NCBI RefSeq assembly: GCF_004349215.1
Contig: NZ_SMKU01000009.1
Coordinates: 1-64,000 of the forward strand
Length of the DNA stretch: 64,000 nt
Reading direction: 5' to 3'
From: Actinomadura rubrisoli
GTDB taxonomy: Bacteria > Actinomycetota > Actinomycetes > Streptosporangiales > Streptosporangiaceae
Both the position numbers and the translations under genes were made by a program. Under the pieces are notes generated by a model that saw only the letters and a program-made list of their open reading frames with translations, was not told the DNA's origin and searched no databases. Of the stretch, positions 48,590 to 58,142 are shown piece after piece (the first letter of the stretch is position 1; each line of letters begins with the position of its first letter).

Positions 48590-50203
48590 ATGGCGGACGC
48601 GGTGGTCGTCGGCGCCGGGCCCAACGGGCTCGTCGCGGCCAACATGCTGGCCGACGCGGGCTGGGACGTGGAGGTCCTCGAAGCGCAGCCGGAGCCGGGC
48701 GGGGCCGTCCGCAGCGACCGGGGCGTGCATCCCGACTACGTCAGCGACCTGTGCAGCGCGTTCTACCCGCTCGGGGTGGCGTCGCCGGTCATGCGGGCCC
48801 TCGACCTCGAACGACACGGGCTGCGCTGGCGGCACGCGCCCGCCGTCCTCGCCCACCCGCTCCCGGACGGCCGCTGCGCCGTCCTGGAGCGCGACGCGCA
48901 CGCCACCGCCGCCGGCCTGGACGCGTTCGGCGAGGGCGACGGCGAGGCGTGGCTGCGGCTGTACGGGCTGTGGGAGGAGATGGGCGAGGAGGTGCTGCGC
49001 GCCCTGTTCAGCCCGTTCCCGCCCGTCCGGGCCGCGGTGCCGCTGGCCGCCGCCGCGCGCCGCGCGGGCGGGCTGCGCGTCCTGCGGTCCCTGCTGATGC
49101 CGGTGCGCCGGCTGGGCGAGCAGGAGTTCGCCGGGCCGGGCGGGCCGATGCTGCTCGCCGGGTCCGCGCTGCACACCGACGTGTTCCCCGAGACGACGGC
49201 CGGGGCGGGGTTCGGCTGGCTGCTGGCGATGGTCGGGCAGCGGTACGGCTGGCCGGTGCCCGAGGGCGGGGCGGGTGAGCTGACCGCGGCGCTCGTCCGG
49301 CGGCTGGAGGCCAGGGGCGGGCGGGTCCGCTGCGGCACGCCCGTCGCCTCGGTGATCGTGCGGGGCGGGCGCGCGCTGGGCGTGCGCACCGCGTCCGGGG
49401 AGGCGGTGCGGGGCGCGAGGGCGGTGCTGGCGGACGTGTCGGCGCCCGCGCTCTACGGCGGCCTGGTCGGCTGGGACGACCTGCCCGGCTCCCTCCGCGC
49501 GGACATGCGGCGCTTCGACTGGGACCACGCGACGTTCAAGGTCGACTGGGCCCTGTCCGGCCCGATCCCCTGGTCGTCCCCGGAGGCGGCGCGGGCCGGG
49601 ACGGTGCACCTGTCGCCCGGCATGGACGCGCTCACCGACTACAGCGCCCAGCTCGCCACCGGACGCGTCCCGTCCGAGCCGTTCGCGCTCCTCGGCCAGA
49701 TGACGACCGCCGACCCCGCGCGGTCGCCCGCCGGGACCGAGTCGGTCTGGGCCTACACGCACGTCCCGCACCGCGTCGCCGCCGACGCCGGGCCCGACGG
49801 GATCACCGGCGTCTGGGACGAGCGGGAGCGGGCGGCCATGGCGGGACGGCTGGAGGCCGTCCTGGAGCGCCTGGCGCCCGGCTTCCGCGACCGCGTCGTC
49901 GAGCGGCGGGTCATCGCGCCCCCCGCGTTCCAGGAGCACAACGCCAACCTGCTGAACGGGGCGCTCAACGGCGGCACCGCGATGGCGCACCAGCAGCTCG
50001 TCTTCCGTCCCACGCCCGGTCTCGGGCGGGCGGAGACCCCCGTCGCCGGGCTGTACCTGGCCTCGGCGTCGGCGCATCCGGGCGGCGGCGTGCACGGCGG
50101 CTGCGGCGCCAACGCCGCTCGCGCCGCCCTGGCCCACGATGGCCCCGCCGGGCGCCGCCTGCTGACCCCGGGCCTGGCGGCCCTCCGTCGCCTGCTCACC
50201 TGA
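48590..50203 (+). CDS. CrtI/phytoene desaturase-type FAD oxidoreductase
   Basis: 537 residues. An N-terminal dinucleotide motif (AVVVGAGPNGLVAANMLADAG) and EAQPEPGGAVRS are the carotenoid-desaturase-like NAD(P)/FAD pattern; the C-terminal FAD segment is GLYLASASAHPGGGVHGGCG. Such proteins also include all-trans-retinol saturase and Pyridine-nucleotide-dependent relatives of unknown substrate. GGAGG precedes ATG 48590. No other carotenoid gene is near, so a pigment role is doubtful. It converges on the ABC operon. Confidence 0.85.
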   Translation: MADAVVVGAGPNGLVAANMLADAGWDVEVLEAQPEPGGAVRSDRGVHPDYVSDLCSAFYPLGVASPVMRALDLERHGLRWRHAPAVLAHPLPDGRCAVLERDAHATAAGLDAFGEGDGEAWLRLYGLWEEMGEEVLRALFSPFPPVRAAVPLAAAARRAGGLRVLRSLLMPVRRLGEQEFAGPGGPMLLAGSALHTDVFPETTAGAGFGWLLAMVGQRYGWPVPEGGAGELTAALVRRLEARGGRVRCGTPVASVIVRGGRALGVRTASGEAVRGARAVLADVSAPALYGGLVGWDDLPGSLRADMRRFDWDHATFKVDWALSGPIPWSSPEAARAGTVHLSPGMDALTDYSAQLATGRVPSEPFALLGQMTTADPARSPAGTESVWAYTHVPHRVAADAGPDGITGVWDERERAAMAGRLEAVLERLAPGFRDRVVERRVIAPPAFQEHNANLLNGALNGGTAMAHQQLVFRPTPGLGRAETPVAGLYLASASAHPGGGVHGGCGANAARAALAHDGPAGRRLLTPGLAALRRLLT

Positions 50204-50273
50204 CACCGATGTGCGGCGAAGCCGCTGGGGGTCTGGGGGTCCGCCCCCAGGAGTTGGACACCGATGTGCGGCG
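50202..50273. repeat. 17-bp direct repeat flanking a hairpin
   Basis: GACACCGATGTGCGGCG occurs at 50202-50218 and 50257-50273. Between them CTGGGGG-TCCG-CCCCCAG (50233-50250) forms a hairpin between two convergent genes and may terminate both. The repeat itself is unexplained. Confidence 0.65.
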
Positions 50274-50285
50274 CGGGCCGGGCGG

Positions 50286-51467
50286 TCAGACGTTCTCGGT
50301 CAGGTTCAGGCCCGTCTCGGGCTCGAAGAGGTGGATGGCGTCCGGGTCGTACTGGAGGTCCAGCGGACGGCCCTCCCGGGCGCCCGACCTCGGGTCCAGG
50401 CGGGCGACGAGCTGGACGTGGCGGCGCGCGGTGTCGTGGCCCTGGAACGCGTCGGCGAGGTGCTCGGAGTCGATGGCGCCCTCGGCCTCCAGGTCGATGT
50501 AGGCGAACTTCTCGGCGCCGAGCGACTCCAGGATCTCCACGCGGCCGGTGAAGGCGAGGCCCGGGCCCGCCTCCGGCTCGCGCTGGTGCGCCAGGCCGGC
50601 GTCCTCGAACGCCTCCGGGCGGATGCCCAGGATCACGCGGGACGGGGCGCGGTGCGCCTCCAGGGCCCGCCGCATGCGGTCCGACAGCGGGATCGTGCCG
50701 AGGACGGTGTGCAGGCCGTCGCCCGCGATGTCGGCGGGCAGGAAGTTCATCGACGGCGACCCGATGAACCCCGCGACGAACAGGTTGTGCGGGTGGTCGT
50801 ACAGCTCCTCCGGCGTCCCGACCTGCTGGACGACGCCGCGCAGCATCAGCACGATCCGGTCGCCGAGCGTCATCGCCTCCGTCTGGTCGTGGGTGACGTA
50901 GACGGTGGTGGTGCCGAGCTGGTTCTGCAGCCGCGAGATCATCGTGCGCATCTGGACGCGGAGCTTGGCGTCGAGGTTGGACAGCGGCTCGTCCATCAGG
51001 AACGCCTTCGGGCTGCGGACGATCGCGCGGCCCATCGCCACGCGCTGCCGCTGCCCGCCCGACAGGTGCGCGGGCCTGCGGTCCAGGAACTGCTCGATGC
51101 CCAGGATGTGCGCCACCTCCTCGATCTTGGAGGCGGCCTCGGCCCGGTCCACCCTGGCGAGCCTGAGCGGGAACCCGATGTTCTCCCTGACCGTCATGTG
51201 CGGGTACAGCGCGTACGACTGGAACACCATCGCGATGTCGCGCTCGCGCGGCGCCCTGTCGTTCACGCGCTCGCCGTCGATGAGCAGGTCGCCGTCGCTG
51301 ATGTCCTCCAGCCCGGCGATCATGTTGAGGGTGGTGGACTTCCCGCACCCCGACGGCCCGACCAGGATGATGAACTCCCGGTCGGCGATCGTCAGGTCCA
51401 GGTCGCGGACGGCGGTGGTGCCGTCGGGGAACCGCTTGGTCACCCCGTCGAGGACGATCTCAGCCAT
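50286..51467 (-). CDS. Carbohydrate ABC transporter ATPase (MsiK/UgpC type)
   Basis: 393 residues. Walker [10 protein letters not shown] (about 37), Q-loop [10 protein letters not shown], signature [15 protein letters not shown], Walker [15 protein letters not shown] and the switch His in [14 protein letters not shown]. The C-terminal regulatory OB-type domain (about 240-393) marks the MalK/UgpC/MsiK group that powers sugar importers. It is last in the operon, separated from the permease by a 15-bp triple repeat that contains possible ribosome sites. Confidence 0.94.
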   Translation of the reverse strand: MAEIVLDGVTKRFPDGTTAVRDLDLTIADREFIILVGPSGCGKSTTLNMIAGLEDISDGDLLIDGERVNDRAPRERDIAMVFQSYALYPHMTVRENIGFPLRLARVDRAEAASKIEEVAHILGIEQFLDRRPAHLSGGQRQRVAMGRAIVRSPKAFLMDEPLSNLDAKLRVQMRTMISRLQNQLGTTTVYVTHDQTEAMTLGDRIVLMLRGVVQQVGTPEELYDHPHNLFVAGFIGSPSMNFLPADIAGDGLHTVLGTIPLSDRMRRALEAHRAPSRVILGIRPEAFEDAGLAHQREPEAGPGLAFTGRVEILESLGAEKFAYIDLEAEGAIDSEHLADAFQGHDTARRHVQLVARLDPRSGAREGRPLDLQYDPDAIHLFEPETGLNLTENV

Positions 51468-51512
51468 CCCTGCCTTCTTTCACCCTGCCTTCTTTCACCC
51501 TGCCTTCTTTCA
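51468..51512 (-). repeat. Three tandem 15-bp units before the ATPase start
   Basis: CCCTGCCTTCTTTCA repeats three times without change. Read on the minus strand each unit is TGAAAGAAGGCAGGG, containing a GAAGG ribosome-site core, and the last unit directly abuts the ATPase ATG. The units also encode a VKEGR repeat in a short leader frame that ends over the ATPase start. Confidence 0.85.
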
Positions 51513-51536
51513 CGGGGCCTTCTCTCGTGGGTCGCA

Positions 51537-52370
51537 TCAGCCCTTCACGGCTCCGGAGGTCAGGCCGGCCACGATCCGGCGCTGGAAGAACAGGACGAAC
51601 ACCACGATCGGGATCGTGATGACGATGGCCGCCGCCGCGATCGATCCGGTCGGGTCCTCGAACTGCGAGCTGCCGGTGAAGAACGAGATGGTCGCCGGGG
51701 CCGTGCGGGCCCGGCTGGTGGACGTCAGCGAGATCGAGAACAGGAAGTCGTTCCAGCAGACGATGAACGCCAGGATCGCCGTGGTGACCACGCCGGGCAT
51801 GGCGAGCGGCGCGATGACGAGGCGGAACGCCTGGAACGGCGTCGCGCCGTCCATCTTGGCGGCCTTCTCCAGATCCCATGGGATCTCCTTGAAGAACGTC
51901 GAGAGGGTGTAGATGGTCAGGGGCAGCGCGAAGGTGATGTACGGCAGGATCAGGCCGGGCCAGGTGTTGAACAGCCCGAGCCGCCGCTCGATCTGGAACA
52001 GCGGCGTGACCAGCGAGATCTGCGGGAACATCGCGATCAGCAGCGACAGGCCGAGCACCGCCGAGCGGCCGGGGAAGCTCAGCCGCGCCACCGCGTAGGC
52101 GGCCATCGTGCCGATCAGGATGGCGATGAGCGTGGAGATCACGCCGATGCCGATCGAGTTGACGAGCCCGCGCACGAAGTCGTCGTTGTCGAAGATGCCG
52201 CGGTAGTTCGACAGCGTCCACCGCGCGGGCCAGAACCGCCCGTCGGTGATCGTCCGCGGCGTCTTGAACGACAGCGCGGCGATCCACACGACCGGGACCA
52301 GCGCGTACAGCAGCACCAGGAGGTTGACGACGCTCCACCGGGCGATCCCGGCCGCGGCCCTGCCGGCCAT
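51537..52370 (-). CDS. Carbohydrate ABC transporter permease (MalG/UgpE type)
   Basis: 277 residues, six predicted membrane helices. The EAA loop that contacts the ATPase is [21 protein letters not shown] followed by [29 protein letters not shown] near the end is typical of the MalG-like subunit. Its ATG overlaps the stop of the first permease by one base (TGATG). Confidence 0.93.
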   Translation of the reverse strand: MAGRAAAGIARWSVVNLLVLLYALVPVVWIAALSFKTPRTITDGRFWPARWTLSNYRGIFDNDDFVRGLVNSIGIGVISTLIAILIGTMAAYAVARLSFPGRSAVLGLSLLIAMFPQISLVTPLFQIERRLGLFNTWPGLILPYITFALPLTIYTLSTFFKEIPWDLEKAAKMDGATPFQAFRLVIAPLAMPGVVTTAILAFIVCWNDFLFSISLTSTSRARTAPATISFFTGSSQFEDPTGSIAAAAIVITIPIVVFVLFFQRRIVAGLTSGAVKG

Positions 52371-53302
52371 CAGCGCCGCCCCGTCCCGTCCTCGCCGGGC
52401 GCGGACGTGCCGAGCACCTTGACGAAGACGAACGCGATGACGGCGACGGCCAGGAAGATCAGCACCGACATCGTCGAGCCGATCCCGAGGTTCAGCCCGC
52501 CGATCAGGTTGTGGTAGGCGATCACCGACACCGAGCCGGTGTTCTGCGCGCCCGCCGTCAGGACGTAGATGTCGTCGAAGATGCGGAACGCGTCCAGCAT
52601 CCGGAACAGCAGCGCCGCGAGGATCGCGGGCTTCATCAGCGGCAGCGTCACGCGGGTGAAGCGCTGCCAGGCGGTGGCGCCGTCCATCGCGGCGGCCTTC
52701 AGCGCGTCCTCGGGGACGAGGGCGAGGCCCGCCATCAGCAGCAGCGCCATGAACGGGGTCGTCTTCCAGATCTCGGCGAGCACGATGATCCCGAGGGCCG
52801 GCCAGTGCTCGGTGAGCGGCGCCTCGCCCGCGGGGAGCAGCCGCGCGAGCCAGCCCGTCCCGGGCGTCCAGGCGTACTTCCAGCCGTAGGCGGCGGCGAC
52901 CGTGACGATCCCGTACGGGATGAGCACCACGGTCCGGACGACCCCGCGGCCGACGATCGTCCGGTACATCACGATCGCGATCGCCATCCCGAGGACCAGC
53001 TCGGCCGCGACGCTGACGGCGGTGACCAGCAGCGTCACCCAGAACGCGTTCCACCAGAAGTCGCTGGTCAGGACGGTCCTGTAGTTCTCGAAGCCGATCC
53101 ACGCCTTGCGGCCGGGGAAGCGCAGGTCATAGCGCTGGAGCGACAGCAGCACCGAGTACAGGATCGGCCAGCCCGTCACCGCCAGCATGACCAACCCGGC
53201 GGGCGCGCACAGCCACCAGCCGAGCCGGCGCTCGGAGCGCCGGTTCTCGCTCGGCCCCGCGTCCTTCGCGTCCGCCCTCGTGAGGCCTGCTCCCGCGCTC
53301 AT
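52370..53302 (-). CDS. Carbohydrate ABC transporter permease (MalF/UgpA type)
   Basis: 310 residues with six membrane helices after a hydrophilic N-terminal 30 residues. The EAA loop is [20 protein letters not shown] followed by [10 protein letters not shown]. It pairs with the MalG-type permease to form the channel. Its ATG overlaps the stop of the binding-protein gene (ATGA). Confidence 0.93.
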   Translation of the reverse strand: MSAGAGLTRADAKDAGPSENRRSERRLGWWLCAPAGLVMLAVTGWPILYSVLLSLQRYDLRFPGRKAWIGFENYRTVLTSDFWWNAFWVTLLVTAVSVAAELVLGMAIAIVMYRTIVGRGVVRTVVLIPYGIVTVAAAYGWKYAWTPGTGWLARLLPAGEAPLTEHWPALGIIVLAEIWKTTPFMALLLMAGLALVPEDALKAAAMDGATAWQRFTRVTLPLMKPAILAALLFRMLDAFRIFDDIYVLTAGAQNTGSVSVIAYHNLIGGLNLGIGSTMSVLIFLAVAVIAFVFVKVLGTSAPGEDGTGRR

Positions 53303-54546
53303 GGCAGCACCCCCTTGCTCTCCAGCGCGTCGCCGATCAGGTCCCGCAGCGTCGCGAGGGTGCGCGGCGGGTCGATCGAGCCGGGCGGCGACAGCGTCAC
53401 CGCGGTGATGGTGGAGACGTTCTGGTACGTCGGCGTCATCGGGCGCGGCACGGCCGTCTTCAGGGCGTCGAGGATGGTCTGCCGCATCGGGTACGCCTTC
53501 GCCATCCCGGCGGCGCCGTAGACCGACCCGATGGCGGGCGGCAGCCCGTCCTTGACGGCCGCGATCCGCTGGCTCTCCGGGTCGCGCAGGCACAGCGCGG
53601 CGTGGAACGAGGCGTCCGGCTTGGTGGAGTAGCGGCTGACCGCGTAGTTGCCGCCGCCGAGCGGCGCCCGGCCGGGACCGTCGATGCCGGGGTAGGGCGC
53701 CCACCGGAAGTGCGGGAGCATGCGGGGCCTGTTCTCGGCCATCGAGGCGTACACGAACGGCCAGTTGATCTCGTAGGCGCCGCGTCCGGACTCCACGGCC
53801 AGGCGGGCGTCGTCCTCGCGGGTGTTGGTCATGGACGGGTCGGCGGCCTTGGACCGGGCGAACCGCCGCATGGTCCGCAGGGCGTTCAGCGCGGGCGGCC
53901 CGAGGTCGACCCGCTCGCCGCCGGACGTGAGGATCCGGCCGCCGCCGGACGCGACGAGGCTGTTGAACCACACCACGATGCCCTCGTACTGGGCGCCGGT
54001 GACCTCGCCGTAGTGCGGCTTGCGGGCGGCGGCGAGCCGCGCCGAGGCGTCCATCAGCCCGGCCCAGGTGGCGGGCGGCTCGGGGATCAGGTCCGAGCGG
54101 TACCAGAGGAGCTGGACGTTGGCGTTGGAGGGCGCCGCGTACAGCCTGCCGTGCCACACGGCGGTGCCGAGCGGCCCGGGGAGCACGCCCTTGCGGGCCT
54201 CCCGCGCGTTCGCGCCGGTCCACTCCCGGATCCAGCCCGCCTCGGCCAGCTCGGCCGTCCAGGTGACGTCCAGGCCGAGGACGTCCAGCCCGGAGTCGGA
54301 GGCGGCGAGCCGGCGGACGAGCTGCTCGCGCTGGTCGTCGGCGGGGCGCGGCAGGATGTTCAGCACGATCCGGTACCGTCCCGCCGCCTTCCTGTTGCAG
54401 CGCGCGACGATCTCGGCGAGGTTCTGCTGCGGCGCGTTGTAGAGGTTGACGACCCGGGGCCCCGTGTCGCCGGAGCCGCACCCCGCCGCGAGGCCCCCGG
54501 CGAGCGCCGCCGCCCCCAGCGCGGCCGTCCAGCGGCGCGCCGTCAC
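53299..54546 (-). CDS. Extracellular solute-binding lipoprotein of the ABC importer
   Basis: 415 residues. A short signal (TARRWTAALGAAALAGG) ends in the lipobox LAAGC, Cys 23, so the protein is anchored outside. The mature part is a family-1 (sugar) binding protein: VVNLYNAPQQNLAEIVARCN, DVLGLDVTWTAELAEAGWI, LYAAPSNANVQLLWYRSDL and GGNYAVSRYSTKP. The type resembles trehalose/maltose-binding LpqY-like proteins; the sugar is not certain. The GTG start overlaps the NDH-2-like stop. Confidence 0.92.
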   Translation of the reverse strand: MTARRWTAALGAAALAGGLAAGCGSGDTGPRVVNLYNAPQQNLAEIVARCNRKAAGRYRIVLNILPRPADDQREQLVRRLAASDSGLDVLGLDVTWTAELAEAGWIREWTGANAREARKGVLPGPLGTAVWHGRLYAAPSNANVQLLWYRSDLIPEPPATWAGLMDASARLAAARKPHYGEVTGAQYEGIVVWFNSLVASGGGRILTSGGERVDLGPPALNALRTMRRFARSKAADPSMTNTREDDARLAVESGRGAYEINWPFVYASMAENRPRMLPHFRWAPYPGIDGPGRAPLGGGNYAVSRYSTKPDASFHAALCLRDPESQRIAAVKDGLPPAIGSVYGAAGMAKAYPMRQTILDALKTAVPRPMTPTYQNVSTITAVTLSPPGSIDPPRTLATLRDLIGDALESKGVLP

Positions 54547-55844
54547 AGGCTGTGCTCCAGGTCGGCGAGGCTGCCCGTGCGGGTGTCGAACAGGCCGAGC
54601 CTGATGAGGTCGTCCCCGGCCACCGCGTGCAGGAGCCAGTCGCCCGCCACCCGCGCCCTCGCCTGGACCGACGGCGTGGTCAGCAGGTGGTAGCCGCGGG
54701 TGACGAGCTGCGCGGGCACCCCGGTCAGCTCGACGCCGAAGGGCCGCGCGACCGCCTGGACGCCGCCGAGGTCCACCACCATGCCGAGGTCGCGGTGCCG
54801 GTACGGGCGGGCGTCGCGGCCGTGCAGCGAGGCCGCGACGTTGTGGGCGGCGACCTTGGCCTGCCGGATGGCGTGCTGCGCGGTCGGCGGGCAGACCGCG
54901 CCGTCGCCCTTCGCGAGGTCCGGGACGGCGGCGGCGTCGCCCAGCGCGTACACCTCGGGGTGGCCGGCGAGCCGCAGGTCGGCGCCGACCACGAGCCGCC
55001 CGCGGTCGGCCGGCAGGTCGAGCGCCGCCACCACCGGGGACGGGGTGACGCCCGCCGTCCAGATCGCGGTGCGGCACGGCAGCGTCGACCCGTCGGTGAG
55101 CCGGACCCGGTCGGCGTCGAGCCGCTCGATGCTCGTCTTGAGGCGGATGTCGACGCCCCGGTGCGACAGCCGCCGCTGGGCGACCGCCCCCAGCCGCTCC
55201 CCCAGCTCGGGCAGCAGCTTCGGCGCGACGTCGATGAGCGTCCAGGACAGCAGGGCGGGGTCCAGGCGCGGGAACCGGCGCAACGCCTTGGTGGTGAGCA
55301 ACTGGAGGTTCGCGCACGTCTCCACGCCCGAGTAGCCGCCGCCCACGACGAGGAACCCCAGCCGGGCCGCGCGCTCGGACGCGTCCATGCTGGCGCTGGC
55401 CAGCTCCAACTGCGCGATGACGTGGTCGCGCAGGTAGACGGCCTCGGCCAGGTTCTTCATGCCGTGGGCGTGCTCGCGCAGCCCGGGGATGTCCAGGCTG
55501 CGGGTGACGCTCCCGGCCGCCAGCACGAGCCGGTCGTAGCGGAGCGCGACCGTCCGGCCGTCGATCTTGGTGACCTCGACGGTGCGCTCCCCCAGGTCGG
55601 CGCCGGTCGCCTTGCCGGGGATGAGCTGCGTGCGGCGCAGCAGCCGGTGCAGCGGCCCCGCGATGGAGCGCGGGTCGAGCACGCCCCCCGCCACCTGGGG
55701 CAGCAGGGGCTGGTAGAGCGTATAGCCGAAGGGCGAGATCAGCACGATCTCGGCCTTGGCCGGCCGGAGCAGCCGCTCCAGCACGCGGGCGGTGTTGTAG
55801 CCGGCGAAACCGGCGCCCACGATCACGATGCGCGGTACGGGCAC
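54543..55844 (-). CDS. NDH-2-type NAD(P)H dehydrogenase-like flavoprotein
   Basis: 433 residues. Two Rossmann motifs, VIVGAGFAGYNTARVLE (FAD) and FLVVGGGYSGVETCANLQ (NADH), plus VYALGDAAAVPD and PTAQHAIRQAKVAAHNV, are the type II NADH dehydrogenase pattern. The product passes electrons from NADH to quinone or another acceptor without pumping. I start at GTG 55844 with AGGGAG upstream; GTG 55862 is possible. It is first in an operon with a sugar ABC importer, its stop overlapping the binding protein by GTGA, which is an unusual pairing. Confidence 0.88.
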   Translation of the reverse strand: MPVPRIVIVGAGFAGYNTARVLERLLRPAKAEIVLISPFGYTLYQPLLPQVAGGVLDPRSIAGPLHRLLRRTQLIPGKATGADLGERTVEVTKIDGRTVALRYDRLVLAAGSVTRSLDIPGLREHAHGMKNLAEAVYLRDHVIAQLELASASMDASERAARLGFLVVGGGYSGVETCANLQLLTTKALRRFPRLDPALLSWTLIDVAPKLLPELGERLGAVAQRRLSHRGVDIRLKTSIERLDADRVRLTDGSTLPCRTAIWTAGVTPSPVVAALDLPADRGRLVVGADLRLAGHPEVYALGDAAAVPDLAKGDGAVCPPTAQHAIRQAKVAAHNVAASLHGRDARPYRHRDLGMVVDLGGVQAVARPFGVELTGVPAQLVTRGYHLLTTPSVQARARVAGDWLLHAVAGDDLIRLGLFDTRTGSLADLEHSL

Positions 55845-55879
55845 TGCGGGCTCCCTGGACACCCCTGGACGTCATGAAG

Positions 55880-55913
55880 TGATCAATTGACCACCCTACG
55901 TGACCAATGATCA
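55880..55913. promoter_or_regulatory. Inverted TGATCA half-sites before the NDH-2 operon
   Basis: TGATCAATTGACCA (from 55880) and TGACCAATGATCA (to 55913) form an imperfect inverted repeat in the AT-richest stretch between the NDH-2 operon and the CBS gene. TTGACC could be part of a -35 box. This is the likely control site of one or both directions. Confidence 0.5.
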
Positions 55914-56093
55914 AGAGGGAGGGACCAGGGGTGCCCGAAGCGCCGTTTCGTGCGGAGGGACGCCGGTGGACGGTTTACCGCCACGGGGTTTTCTGCGGCG
56001 CCATAACGTGCGACCTTGGCAGGACAGGCCCGGCGAACGGCCCCCTGCAGCCGTACGCCCCACGGGTCCGGAACCGGCACCGGAGCGTGAAGT

Positions 56094-56528
56094 ATGCGGA
56101 TTCGCGACATCCTGCGGCGGAAGGGAGACGCGGTGGCCACGGTGCGGCCCGAGGCCACCGTACGGCAGCTGCTCGCCGTCCTGGCCGAGCACAACATCGG
56201 GGCGGCGGTGGTGTCCCCCGACGGCACGTCCATCGCCGGCATCGTGTCCGAGCGCGACGTCGTGCGGCGGCTCCACGAGCACGGCGCGGCGCTGCTCGAC
56301 CGGCCCGTCTCGGAGATCATGACGGTGGAGGTCCGCACCTGCGGGCCCGGCGAGGCCGTCGACGACCTGCGCCGCACCATGACCGAGCACCGGATCCGGC
56401 ACCTGCCGGTGGTGGAGGACGCCCGGCTCGTCGGGATCGTCAGCATCGGCGACGTGGTCAAGAGCAACATCGACGAGCTGGTGAGCGAGCGCGAGCACCT
56501 GGTCGACTACATCCAGCGCGCCCCCTGA
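56094..56528 (+). CDS. Protein of two CBS domains
   Basis: 144 residues made almost only of a CBS pair: MRIRDILRRKGDAVATVRPEATV, GIVSERDVVRRLHE, then VSEIMTVEVRTCGPGEAVDD and GIVSIGDVVKSNIDEL. CBS pairs bind adenine nucleotides or SAM and usually regulate another protein. It has no fused effector, so its partner is unknown. It is divergent from the NDH-2/ABC operon. Confidence 0.93.
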   Translation: MRIRDILRRKGDAVATVRPEATVRQLLAVLAEHNIGAAVVSPDGTSIAGIVSERDVVRRLHEHGAALLDRPVSEIMTVEVRTCGPGEAVDDLRRTMTEHRIRHLPVVEDARLVGIVSIGDVVKSNIDELVSEREHLVDYIQRAP

Positions 56529-56573
56529 CCGGCTGACCGGCTCCCGCTCCCGCCCGGCCGGCGGGAGCGGGGA

Positions 56574-58046
56574 TCAGACGTAGGCGGGCAGGGGACGGGC
56601 GGCCGGCGCCGCCTGGACCTCCCGGTAGGCGAGCGCGAGCCGCTCGACCGCCGCGCGCAGCGTGTCGGGCGGCAGCACGTACGGCAGGCGGACGTAGTCC
56701 TCCAGCACGCCGTCCACGCCGAACACCGGGCCCGCCACCACGCGGACGCCGAACCGCTCGGACGCCTCCGCGAGCTGGGAGGCCACCGGCACGCCCAGCC
56801 GCACCCACAGCGACATGCCCCCGTCCGGCAGCCGGAAATCCCAGCCCGGCAGCCGCTCCCGCAGCGCGGCGGCGAGCGCGTCGCGGGCCCGCAGCAGGGT
56901 CCGCGCCCGCTCGGCCCTGACCTCCGCCACCCGCAGCAGCAGCTCGCGGACGATGAGCTGGTCGAGGACGGGGCTCGCCATGTCGAACGGCTCGCGGGCC
57001 AGCACCAGGCGGCGGGCCAGCGGCGCGGTCGTGCGGACCCAGCCGATGCGCAGCCCGCCCCACAGCAGCTTGGACGCCGACCCGATCGTCACCACCCGTC
57101 CCCCGGTGTCGAAGGCGGCCAGGGGAGGCTCGCGCGGGGCGTCCGGGTCGTGGGCCAGCTCGGCGAAGGTCTCGTCGGTGACGAGGAAGGCGTCGGCGCG
57201 CCGTCCGGCGTCGACCAGGGCGGCCCGCTCGGCGGCCGGCATGAGGAGGCCGGTCGGGTTGTGGAAGTCGGGGATCGTGTAGGCCATCCGGACGGCGGCC
57301 TGCCGCATGCTCCCCGCGATGAGCTCCAGGTCCCAGCCCTCGTTCACGCCGACCGGGACGAGCCGGGCGCCCCGGCGGCGCAGCGCGCCGAGGGCGTGCG
57401 GGTAGGTGGGGCGCTCGACCATGACGGCGTCCCCGGCCTCGACGAGCGTCTGCGCCAGCAGCGTGAAGGCGTGCTGCGCGCCGGTGGTGACCACGATCTG
57501 GTCGGGGCGGGTGGGGACGCCGCGCTCGGCGTACCCGGCGGCGATCACCTCGCGCAGGCAGGCCAGGCCCGCCGGCTCGTACCCGGGGCCGGAGCTGTAG
57601 CGGGGCAGCTCGTCGACGGCGGCGGCGACGGCCTCGTCGAAGATCGCGGGGGCGCCGGGGGTGGCGCAGCCGAGGTCGATGAACGCGGCGTCCTGCGGCG
57701 GCGCGTGGGCCATCCCGAACCGCCCGGCGGCGGCCGGGCCCGCGAACCGGGGCTCGGCCGACGACATCCGGACCGGGGGCAGCGCCGTCCAGCTTCCGGC
57801 GCCCTGCCGGCTCTCGACATAGCCCTCCGCGCGCAGCCGGTCGTAGGCGGCCGTCACGGTGGTGCGGCTGACGCCGAGCGCGGCGGCCAGGTCGCGCTCG
57901 GCGGGCAGCCGCGTCCGCAGGGCGAGCCTCCCGTCCAGGACGAGGGCGCGCACGGTGCGGGCCAGGGCGGCGTACACGGGCCGCTCGCGCGGGACGTCGC
58001 CCAGGAGCCGGGCCAGTTGGGTTCCACCGACATAGCGCGTACTCAT
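56574..58046 (-). CDS. MocR-type regulator (YczR-like)
   Basis: 490 residues: a GntR winged helix (LPAERDLAAALGVSRTTVTAAYDRLRAEGYVESRQGAG, about 45-85) joined to an aminotransferase-fold domain (about 110-470). TIPDFHNPTGLLMP and the PLP-lysine segment GSASKLLWGGLRIGW are visible. MocR proteins use PLP as effector and activate a neighbouring gene. It is divergent from a YczE-like membrane protein, the arrangement known for YczR/yczE. ATG 58046 is used. Confidence 0.92.
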   Translation of the reverse strand: MSTRYVGGTQLARLLGDVPRERPVYAALARTVRALVLDGRLALRTRLPAERDLAAALGVSRTTVTAAYDRLRAEGYVESRQGAGSWTALPPVRMSSAEPRFAGPAAAGRFGMAHAPPQDAAFIDLGCATPGAPAIFDEAVAAAVDELPRYSSGPGYEPAGLACLREVIAAGYAERGVPTRPDQIVVTTGAQHAFTLLAQTLVEAGDAVMVERPTYPHALGALRRRGARLVPVGVNEGWDLELIAGSMRQAAVRMAYTIPDFHNPTGLLMPAAERAALVDAGRRADAFLVTDETFAELAHDPDAPREPPLAAFDTGGRVVTIGSASKLLWGGLRIGWVRTTAPLARRLVLAREPFDMASPVLDQLIVRELLLRVAEVRAERARTLLRARDALAAALRERLPGWDFRLPDGGMSLWVRLGVPVASQLAEASERFGVRVVAGPVFGVDGVLEDYVRLPYVLPPDTLRAAVERLALAYREVQAAPAARPLPAYV

Positions 58047-58142
58047 GCATACCACTTTCGCATATTGGCCCTATGAAACCAAGCCACTTGTGCCCACACT
58101 GTCAGGGAGGATGGCCGATCCCTGGATGCGAGGAGCAATGTA

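Noticed and set aside
48590-50203. Carotenoid gene cluster around the CrtI-type gene
   Set aside because: No phytoene synthase, cyclase or prenyl transferase is nearby; the fold alone does not show a pigment pathway.
46370-50206. 1,278-codon minus-strand frame opposite the M24, EphD and CrtI-type genes
   Set aside because: It crosses three well-supported genes in antisense and has shadow composition.
51468-51512. Three 15-bp units as a CRISPR-like array
   Set aside because: The units are head to tail without spacers and too short. I saw no CRISPR array or cas gene anywhere in the window.
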